Positions 6,850 to 13,287 of a stretch of 13,287 nucleotides of DNA are shown here, piece after piece. How positions within the stretch are numbered: the stretch's first letter is position 1; each line of letters begins with the position of its first letter. The notes under the pieces were generated by a model. That model saw only the letters and a program-made list of their open reading frames with translations. It did not search any database and had not been told where the DNA came from. Both the position numbers and the translations under genes were made by a program. The DNA is taken from the NCBI GenBank assembly GCA_905215725.1, contig CAJMRD010000058.1, forward strand, positions 1 through 13,287. The letters are read 5' to 3'. This DNA comes from an uncultured bacterium. GTDB taxonomy: Bacteria; Actinomycetota; Coriobacteriia; Coriobacteriales; Coriobacteriaceae.

Positions 6850-8301
6850 CTAGAAGCTGACATCGAAGCCAGCGCCAGCGCCCTCTTCATCAGTGGTCGG
6901 CACTCCCTTTGCCTTGTTGTAGGCAAAGATCAAGACGATCGGCACGATGAAGGCGATGAGATTGCCAGCCACATACCACACGAGCGTCTCGGGCGTGACG
7001 ATGAGCAGGCCAAGCACGCCGGTCAGACCCTGACCGATGGCGCGCACCTCAAAGAGCTTCACGAAGGCACCGCCGCAGCCTGCACCGATGCAAGCGCAGA
7101 TGAACGGGATGATCGAGTAGCGCATGTTTGCAGCAAAGATTGCGGGCTCGGAGATACCGACCAGCGTCGGGATAAAGGACGACATGCAGATGTTGCGCTC
7201 TTTGGAATGCTTCTTGTGAATGAGGTACATGCCGATGGCGCCGCCACCCTGGGCGATGATGGAAACCGACCAGATGGCCTGGATGTAGTTGAAGCCAGTC
7301 GTGGCAACGAGGTTTGCCTCGATACCCTGGATGAACTGATGCGTACCGGTAACGACAAGCGGCTGCAGGAACGCGGCGAAGACAAAGGCACCGAAGACGC
7401 CCATCCTGTTGTACAGGATATCGATTACGCCGGCGAGGACGTCGCCGATCAGGTTGCCGAGCGGGCCGAACACGGTGAACAGGGCGACGTTAGCAAGAAT
7501 CAGGGTAACGGTCGGGACAAAGACGAACGAAACGACCTCGGGGATGTACTTCTGGGCAATCTTCTCGACCTTGGCCATAAACCAGGCAGTCAGGATTGCA
7601 GGGAACACGCCGCCCTGGAAAGCAACCATGGGAATGGAGAGCGGACCGAAGTTCCAGTACTCAGCACCCGTCGGGTCCATAACGAACGTGTTACGGTTCA
7701 TAAGGCTCGGGTGAACCATGACGATACCGACGAGGATGCCCAGAATCGGGTTACCGCCAAAACGCTTGACCGCGCTGTACATAACCAGGACAGGCAGGTA
7801 GTCGAAGGTGGTGGCGATAATGGCAAAGAAGCTTGCGAGGTTCTTGAGGAACTCGCTGTGGTCGGCCAGGCTGCCCTCCATGCCAAAGAGGCCGTTGGCA
7901 ACGATCAGCGACTTAAGGCCGATGATGATAGCAGCGCCGACGAAAGCGGGAATGATGGGGATAAAGATGTCCGAGAATACCTTGAGGACCGAGAAGAACT
8001 TGCCCTTCTTGTCCGCCTCGGCGCCCTTGACCTCGGAAGCGCTGATCTCCTTAACGCCCGTCAGAGCCATAAACTCGTCGTAGACTTTGTTGACGGTACC
8101 GGTACCGAAGATGATCATGAGCTGGCCGCTGTTGTACAGCACGCCCTTGACGCCATCGATGTTCTCGAGCTCGGCCTTGTTGTACTTGCTCGTATCCTTG
8201 AGCACCAGACGCAGACGCGTAACGCAATGCGTGGCGCCCTCGATGTTCTCCAGACCGCCGACGTTATCGACGACTTGCTGAGACACTACTTTGTAGTCCA
8301 T
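6850..8301 (-). CDS. scrA: PTS permease EIIBC, sucrose/beta-glucoside family
   Basis: This is a membrane permease of the glucose superfamily of the phosphotransferase system. It imports and phosphorylates a sugar, most likely sucrose given its neighbours. The EIIB domain (about 1-80) has the phosphorylation site in THCVTRLRL (Cys26). The EIIC domain (about 105-460) contains several hydrophobic spans, MVHPSLMN at 195-202, GTHQFIQGIE at 319-328 and the GISEPAIF signature at 382-389. At 483 residues it ends after EIIC with a short acidic, glycine-rich tail. It lacks an EIIA domain, so an EIIA encoded elsewhere (Crr-like) must supply phosphate, as for enterobacterial ScrA. I choose ATG 8301 because GGAGAGGAAC lies directly before it; the in-frame ATG at 8313 has poorly placed ribosome-binding bases. 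It is 45 nt behind the divergent GH32 gene. Trehalose or another glucoside remains possible. Confidence 0.88.
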   Translation of the reverse strand: MDYKVVSQQVVDNVGGLENIEGATHCVTRLRLVLKDTSKYNKAELENIDGVKGVLYNSGQLMIIFGTGTVNKVYDEFMALTGVKEISASEVKGAEADKKGKFFSVLKVFSDIFIPIIPAFVGAAIIIGLKSLIVANGLFGMEGSLADHSEFLKNLASFFAIIATTFDYLPVLVMYSAVKRFGGNPILGILVGIVMVHPSLMNRNTFVMDPTGAEYWNFGPLSIPMVAFQGGVFPAILTAWFMAKVEKIAQKYIPEVVSFVFVPTVTLILANVALFTVFGPLGNLIGDVLAGVIDILYNRMGVFGAFVFAAFLQPLVVTGTHQFIQGIEANLVATTGFNYIQAIWSVSIIAQGGGAIGMYLIHKKHSKERNICMSSFIPTLVGISEPAIFAANMRYSIIPFICACIGAGCGGAFVKLFEVRAIGQGLTGVLGLLIVTPETLVWYVAGNLIAFIVPIVLIFAYNKAKGVPTTDEEGAGAGFDVSF

Positions 8302-8329
8302 GTTCCTCTCCATTCCCTTACGAAATCAT

Positions 8330-8339
8330 AAAACGTTTT
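8330..8339. promoter_or_regulatory. Possible internal LacI-type operator
   Basis: AAAACGTTTT, a perfect 10-bp palindrome, lies in the 45-nt gap between the divergent GH32 gene and the permease. Its AAAACGTTT core is identical to the core of the promoter-proximal operator at 9796-9810, but the outer bases (TC...ATGAT) match less well. Confidence 0.4.
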
Positions 8340-8346
8340 GATGCCA

Positions 8347-9729
8347 TTACAGAGACGCGATCGTTGCATTTGCGCACTTGAGCGTACCGTCGGTGACCGT
8401 CAGCGCCACACCCTGGCCCTGCTTATTGCAGAAGCGAGCGTTAAGCGCAACATCATCGACAAAGATAGTCGCGATATCGTCGTCGACGACTAGGCGCACA
8501 TGGTGAGTGCCCTCGCCCTTAAAGAACAACGGACGCTCGAGGCCCATGTTGTTGACCTGGAACCACGGATACTGGGGGGCCGCCGTAAACTCGAGCTTGC
8601 CCTCGCGCAGGTTGGCGCGGAACTCATAGGCAAGACCGGACTCGGCGTCCTCGGCAAGCTTCACCGAGAAGCCGGCAGCGTCACCGGCGAGCTCGATGTC
8701 GGCGTCGAGCATATAGGTGGAGCCGGCATCCGCGGCGAGCACCTGCTCGACCTTGCCCGACTCGCAGGAAAGCTCAAAGGCCTCGACTGCCTTAGCCTCG
8801 CCAAAGGCGCCAAGCATGCTGTCGGGGAGCTTGGTGCCGAGCGTTCCGTCGGCACGCTGAACGATCTCGAGAGGCATAAAGGTGCCACCCCACAGGTAAG
8901 AGCTGGGATCGCCGCCCTCGTCACGCGTAGGAACCCAACCAAAGAGAACGCGGCGCTCGCCATCAAATGCGGTACGCGCGGCATAGTACGCGCGGCCATC
9001 GAAGGAATCGTCCGCAGGAGTGATCCAAGGACCGTTGATGGAGCGAGACATGCGGTAACGGGTCTTGTTGCCATCACTGTACTCGGAGAACACCAGATAC
9101 CACCAGTCGCCCATCTTAAAGAGATCAGGCATCTCGAACATGGTGTACAGGCCCGGATTCCACCAGTCGCCCTGGAACTCCCAGGTATCCAGGTCCTTGG
9201 AGGTGAACTTGACCAGACGACCGGTCATCAGACGCTTGTCCTCGCCCACACGCGTGCCGAGGATGAGCATGTACTCTTCGTTCTCCTCATCCCAAAGCAC
9301 AAAGGGATCGCGCCAGTTGCGGTCATCGTAACCCTCCTGGGGCGGAAGCAGCGTCTCGGCGATGTTCTTCTCCCACTTGACGGCGTCGTCACTCGTTGCG
9401 TGAAGAAGAACCTGCTTCATCAAGCGTGCCTTGACCTTATCGCGATTGCAACCAGTGTAGAGCGCATGGTACTTGTCGCCCACCTTAAACACCGTGCCGG
9501 CATAAACATACTGGTCGACTTCCTCGTCGCCGCCACGCTCAAGGCTCTCGCCAAAGTCTTTGTAATTGACGAAGTCCTTGGTTGTCGCGAGTGCCCAGCC
9601 AAACGGCTCTCCGAAAGGTCCGGGGTTTCGCGTGTCACGCTGATGATAGAGATAGAACGTGCCGTCCTCGCCGTACGGCATGATGTCGCCTACCCAAATT
9701 CCCTCAGGCTGGTAATACACCTTGTGCAT
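8347..9729 (-). CDS. Divergent GH32-family (GH43/GH32/GH68-like) glycoside hydrolase
   Basis: This 460-residue protein aligns by eye along its length with GH32 enzymes, including the paralogue at 5306-6754, but its first and third active-site blocks are altered. The WLNDPNG position reads WVGDIMPY, keeping the nucleophile candidate Asp15; RDP is intact with Asp141; and the ECPD position reads EMPD, keeping Glu199. KDFVNY and a C-terminal beta-sandwich with VRLVVDDDIATIFVDD also match the family. There is no signal peptide, so it should be cytoplasmic and act on sugars brought in by the PTS. The start ATG has AAGGAAG six nt upstream. It is the first gene after the operators, so it heads the GH32-permease-scrB operon. 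Its substrate is unknown: a fructosyl or other oligosaccharide phosphate is possible. The conserved acid triad suggests an active enzyme. Confidence 0.8.
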   Translation of the reverse strand: MHKVYYQPEGIWVGDIMPYGEDGTFYLYHQRDTRNPGPFGEPFGWALATTKDFVNYKDFGESLERGGDEEVDQYVYAGTVFKVGDKYHALYTGCNRDKVKARLMKQVLLHATSDDAVKWEKNIAETLLPPQEGYDDRNWRDPFVLWDEENEEYMLILGTRVGEDKRLMTGRLVKFTSKDLDTWEFQGDWWNPGLYTMFEMPDLFKMGDWWYLVFSEYSDGNKTRYRMSRSINGPWITPADDSFDGRAYYAARTAFDGERRVLFGWVPTRDEGGDPSSYLWGGTFMPLEIVQRADGTLGTKLPDSMLGAFGEAKAVEAFELSCESGKVEQVLAADAGSTYMLDADIELAGDAAGFSVKLAEDAESGLAYEFRANLREGKLEFTAAPQYPWFQVNNMGLERPLFFKGEGTHHVRLVVDDDIATIFVDDVALNARFCNKQGQGVALTVTDGTLKCANATIASL

Positions 9730-9772
9730 CCGAGACTTCCTTTCTCACGAGATACTAACTCGGTACAACTGC

Positions 9773-9801
9773 AAGATATGTCAATCGTTTTCATATGTCA
9801 A
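9773..9801 (-). promoter_or_regulatory. Promoter of the GH32-permease-scrB operon
   Basis: On the minus strand a perfect TTGACA -35 box (9796-9801) and a TATCTT -10 box (9773-9778, 4 of 6) are separated by 17 nt. The -10 box ends 43 nt before the ATG of the first GH32 gene. The boxes are interleaved with two operator copies, so a bound repressor would block polymerase directly. Confidence 0.65.
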
Positions 9802-9809
9802 ACGTTTTC
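9776..9809. promoter_or_regulatory. Tandem pair of LacI-family operators
   Basis: Two adjacent 17-bp units (9776-9792 and 9793-9809) match at 16 of 17 positions. Read on the minus strand they are GAAAACGATTGACATAT and GAAAACGTTTGACATAT. The central CG flanked by A- and T-runs is typical of LacI/GalR operators. They cover the -35 box, the spacer and part of the -10 box of the operon promoter. The adjacent LacI-type regulator is the obvious candidate to bind them. Confidence 0.7.
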
Positions 9810-9843
9810 ACACCAATACGTCTTTTCGCAGTTCCAGTCGTCG

Positions 9844-9860
9844 GCAAACGGTTGACATAT
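9844..9860. promoter_or_regulatory. Third, inverted copy of the operator
   Basis: GCAAACGGTTGACATAT on the plus strand matches the operator unit at 15 of 17 positions, but in the opposite orientation to the tandem pair. It stands 46 bp from the nearer site and 63 bp from the farther one, centre to centre, upstream of the promoter. That would allow a repression loop. Confidence 0.55.
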
Positions 9861-9913
9861 GCCGGCGAACGGTCATCAGAGGTGTTTGAGGAATTCTTTT
9901 GGCGCTGGATGAA

Positions 9914-10924
9914 CTACGCGGTTTTACCCTCAATGAGTTCAACGGGGAGCTTGATATTCGATTCGGGCTTTTCGCCGTTAACAAGAGCGACGATGGATTG
10001 CGCCGCGAGCTCACCGATGCGATCGATATCTTGGCGTACGGTTGTTAAGTCAGGCATAAACGTCATAGTGCGGCGGGCACCATCCGCGCCCACGACCTTA
10101 ATATCATCCGGAGCGCTCAAGCCGCGCTGCTTCATCACGTTAAGACAGATAGCCGCCATCGTGTCGTCTCCCGCAAAGATGCCGTCAATATCGGGGTTCT
10201 CATCGAGGATCTTCGCAACGACCGCGCTCTTTTCGTCGTCGGGCTTAACGAACTCGACCTCACGGACAAGCGCGGGCAAACCGGCCTGCTCAACAACATC
10301 GAGGTAGGCATCGGTACGCTTATTGGCAGGCATGCGCATGCGGCTATTGCTGCGCAGGCACAGGATGCGCGAACATCCGTCATCGATCAGGCGACGCGTG
10401 GCAAGTTCGCCGATGCTATAGCTGTCGCTCGCAATCTGAACAGAGGCTTCGCCAAGGTCGCAGTCGATACCAACCAGACTCAAGCCCATCTCGGCATACG
10501 CCTCGGCACCGATATTAAGCGAGTTGACGATGACGCCATCAACCATATTGCGTCGAAGCATGTCGATATAAGAGCGCTCAAGCTCAGGTCGATTGGCGCT
10601 ATTGCACAGCAGCATCTTAAAACCGTTTTCGGCCAGGGTATGCTCAATGACTTGAACCACTTGGGCATGAAACGGACTGCTGACATAGGGGACGATCATA
10701 CCGATAAGATTCAGGCGACCGTTGAGCATGGCACGGGCGATATCGTTGGGCGTATAGTTGATGCGCTTCATCGCGGCATGGACCTTATCGCGGGTCTCTT
10801 GGCTAATATAGCCACGATTATTAAGCACACGAGATACCGTAGTAGGCGAAACCCCCGCCACCGCCGCAACTTCCTTGATGCCAGGCTTAGCCGTATCCTT
10901 AGAACGAGCACTCTCGCGAGCCAT
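9914..10924 (-). CDS. LacI/GalR-family transcriptional regulator
   Basis: This is a DNA-binding repressor of the LacI family, probably local regulator of the sucrose/fructoside operon (ScrR-like in role). The N-terminal helix-turn-helix (about 15-34) reads IKEVAAVAGVSPTTVSRVLNN and is followed by the hinge region NYTPNDIARAMLNGR (57-71). The rest is a periplasmic-binding-protein-like sensor domain with IGMIVPYVSSPFHAQ, GIFAGDDTMAAICLNVMKQRG and a VVGADG block. I choose ATG 10924 (336 residues) because GGGGGAGG lies 5 nt upstream of it. An in-frame ATG at 10945 lies inside a probable operator and has no such site. It is transcribed in the same direction as the operon it likely controls, 184 nt upstream of it. 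An operator at its own start suggests autoregulation. The effector, perhaps a sugar phosphate, cannot be read from the sequence. Confidence 0.9.
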   Translation of the reverse strand: MARESARSKDTAKPGIKEVAAVAGVSPTTVSRVLNNRGYISQETRDKVHAAMKRINYTPNDIARAMLNGRLNLIGMIVPYVSSPFHAQVVQVIEHTLAENGFKMLLCNSANRPELERSYIDMLRRNMVDGVIVNSLNIGAEAYAEMGLSLVGIDCDLGEASVQIASDSYSIGELATRRLIDDGCSRILCLRSNSRMRMPANKRTDAYLDVVEQAGLPALVREVEFVKPDDEKSAVVAKILDENPDIDGIFAGDDTMAAICLNVMKQRGLSAPDDIKVVGADGARRTMTFMPDLTTVRQDIDRIGELAAQSIVALVNGEKPESNIKLPVELIEGKTA

Positions 10925-10944
10925 AGCACCCTCCCCCATCAACA

Positions 10945-10959
10945 TGTCATACGTTTACA
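10945..10959. promoter_or_regulatory. Operator at the start of the lacI-type gene
   Basis: On the minus strand TGTAAACGTATGACA matches the promoter-proximal operator TGAAAACGTTTGACA at 13 of 15 positions. It lies directly upstream of the ribosome binding site of the regulator and implies negative autoregulation. I see no convincing -35/-10 pair here. Confidence 0.55.
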
Positions 10960-11025
10960 TACGAACAAAGCATACCCCAACAACAGCGGGAAGACGGTAA
11001 CAGCACAAGTAAGTAGACGACTCAT

Positions 11026-11038
11026 CCAAATAATTTGG
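11026..11038. other. 13-bp palindrome in the regulator upstream region
   Basis: CCAAATAATTTGG is a perfect palindrome around a central A. It lies about 100 bp upstream of the LacI-type gene and 40 bp from the large inverted repeat, and could be a protein-binding site. Apart from this palindrome, the regulator's operator and the large inverted repeat, the stretch 10925-11228 holds no gene. Confidence 0.3.
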
Positions 11039-11077
11039 AGAGTTCCGCCTAAAGGGTGACTCCAAAGGACCCCACAT

Positions 11078-11200
11078 GGCCGGTTTTGGGTTATTTTCCA
11101 AAACATCCCGCAGGACGCGAGAAGCCCCCGCCGCACGTAGTGCGCAGCGGGGGCTTCTCGCATGTCCGAGGACGTTTTGGAAAATAACCCAAAACCGGCC
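11078..11200. repeat. 123-bp nested inverted repeat with 31-bp arms
   Basis: Outer arms at 11078-11108 and 11170-11200 are inverted copies that match at 30 of 31 positions; each contains TTTTGGGTTATTTTCC or its complement. They enclose the terminator-like hairpin at 11113-11167. The whole sits 28 nt past the stop codon of the glycyl-radical subunit gene. It could be an elaborate terminator or a small non-autonomous palindromic element. No target-site duplication is obvious. Confidence 0.85.
11113..11167. terminator. Core hairpin, likely bidirectional pfl terminator
   Basis: A perfect 15-bp stem (11117-11131 with 11147-11161, GAGAAGCCCCCGC type) is extended outward by GGAC/GTCC across a 2-nt bulge. 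It is capped by CGCAC-GTA-GTGCG beyond a second 2-nt bulge. The G+C-rich core with A/G-rich and CTTCTC flanks resembles an intrinsic terminator, although no long T-run follows on either strand. It should end transcription of the pfl genes. Confidence 0.65.
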
Positions 11201-11228
11201 CCAGTAACCCTGCGGGAGTTAAATCCCT

Positions 11229-11480
11229 TTAGAACTTGTCGTGGAAGGTACGCGAAATGACCTCGTCCTGCTGCTCCTTGGTGAGCGTGTGGAAGTTCAC
11301 GGCATAGCCGGAAACGCGGATGGTCAGCTGCGGGTACTTCTCGGGGTGGGCCTGAGCGTCGAGCAGCGTCTCACGGTTGAAGACGTTGATGTTCAGGTGG
11401 TGGCCACCCTTCTCGGCGTAAGCGTCGAGCATGTGGACCAGGTTATCGGCCTGAGTCTCAGAAACTTCAGAAACCTTCAT
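11229..11480 (-). CDS. Stand-alone glycyl-radical subunit of pyruvate formate-lyase
   Basis: This 83-residue protein is equivalent to the C-terminal glycyl-radical domain of PflB. It contains GGHHLNINVFNRETLLDA (25-42), HPEKYPQLTIRVSGYAV with the radical Gly58, and LTKEQQDEVISRTF. Exactly 25 residues follow Gly58, as follow Gly734 in E. coli PflB. The first dozen residues (MKVSEVSETQ) are not PFL-like and look like a new N-terminus. It has an ATG start with AGGAG (11488-11492) seven nt upstream, so it is translated independently. It resembles E. coli GrcA/YfiD in role but lacks GrcA's own N-terminal part. The preceding gene encodes a PFL chain that stops just before this domain, so the two proteins probably assemble into one enzyme, with PflA (3169-3987) as activase. 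Annotation pipelines may call it GrcA. Confidence 0.9.
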   Translation of the reverse strand: MKVSEVSETQADNLVHMLDAYAEKGGHHLNINVFNRETLLDAQAHPEKYPQLTIRVSGYAVNFHTLTKEQQDEVISRTFHDKF

Positions 11481-11503
11481 AATGTGTCTCCTTCGATTGA
11501 TAG

Positions 11504-11523
11504 GCGCCGGCCGAAACCGGCGC
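11504..11523 (-). other. G+C-rich hairpin before the glycyl-radical gene
   Basis: GCGCCGG and CCGGCGC form a perfect 7-bp stem with a 6-nt loop, about 12 nt upstream of the AGGAG of the glycyl-radical gene. No T-run follows. It may control translation or mRNA processing between the two PFL genes. Confidence 0.5.
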
Positions 11524-11539
11524 GCTAATCAGTAATCGT

Positions 11540-11564
11540 TATTGTTAGTATAGCACTAACAATA
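11540..11564 (-). other. A+T-rich hairpin just after the pflB stop codon
   Basis: ATTGTTAGT and ACTAACAAT pair perfectly around a 5-nt loop, extended by one more T-A pair, starting two nt after the TAA of the catalytic gene. It lacks a T-run and probably permits read-through into the glycyl-radical gene. Confidence 0.5.
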
Positions 11565-11565
11565 G

Positions 11566-13287
<1,722 letters not shown>

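Noticed and set aside
7207..8331. Long plus-strand ORF opposite the PTS permease
   Set aside because: Its length comes from codon bias of the permease on the other strand. Its product is a charged Asp/Glu/Arg-rich string without domain features.
8500..9855. Long plus-strand ORF opposite the divergent GH32 gene
   Set aside because: It is antisense to a gene with clear homology and a good ribosome binding site, runs on through the promoter region, and its product resembles nothing known.
11078..11200. Insertion sequence or CRISPR repeat
   Set aside because: There is no transposase gene, no clear target duplication and no regularly spaced repeats. Only a palindromic element or a terminator remains possible.
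11481..11565. Intron, intein or programmed frameshift joining the two PFL parts
   Set aside because: The gap has in-frame stops, no intron-like or slippery sequence, and a good ribosome binding site for the second part. Two separate proteins is the simpler reading.

Overview
All the convincing genes in this window lie on the minus strand. The window reads as chromosomal DNA of an anaerobic, probably gut-dwelling, saccharolytic high-G+C Gram-positive bacterium. The mix of pyruvate formate-lyase, a sucrose-type PTS with GH32 enzymes, DegV and a membrane-anchored serine hydrolase recalls Coriobacteriia such as Collinsella. That taxonomic guess rests on gene content and sequence flavour only; no rRNA or other marker gene is present.

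In transcription order, from high to low coordinates: (1) A pyruvate formate-lyase locus (13287-11229). PFL is split into a long catalytic protein that ends before the glycyl-radical domain and, 85 nt further on, a separate 83-residue protein that is that domain, with its own start codon and ribosome binding site. A large nested inverted repeat with a terminator-like core follows (11078-11200). (2) A sucrose/fructoside island (10924-5306): a LacI-family regulator, a divergent GH32-like enzyme, a PTS EIIBC permease without EIIA, and a canonical GH32 enzyme likely to be sucrose-6-phosphate hydrolase. A family of similar operator-like sites ties these genes together. Two lie in tandem over the promoter of the first GH32 gene, one is inverted upstream, one lies at the regulator's own start and one possible site lies inside the operon. 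(3) degV (5029-4175), closed by a strong intrinsic terminator. (4) pflA, the radical-SAM activase that installs the PFL glycyl radical (3987-3169), about 7 kb from its substrate genes. (5) A membrane-anchored protein with the full class A beta-lactamase motif set (2907-1789), mtnN/pfs (1710-970) and ysxC/engB (931-341), ending in a small terminator. (6) A short unrecognised ORF (258-34).

The working picture is sucrose or a related fructoside entering as a phosphorylated sugar, hydrolysis by the GH32 enzymes, glycolysis to pyruvate, and cleavage of pyruvate to acetyl-CoA and formate by PFL after activation by PflA. The observation most worth following up is the naturally split PFL, whose separate, replaceable radical subunit resembles a built-in version of the GrcA/YfiD repair strategy. 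Next are the nested inverted repeat downstream of it, the operator array, the GH32-like enzyme with altered active-site blocks, and the beta-lactamase-like protein. No tRNA, rRNA, CRISPR array or insertion-sequence transposase was seen.
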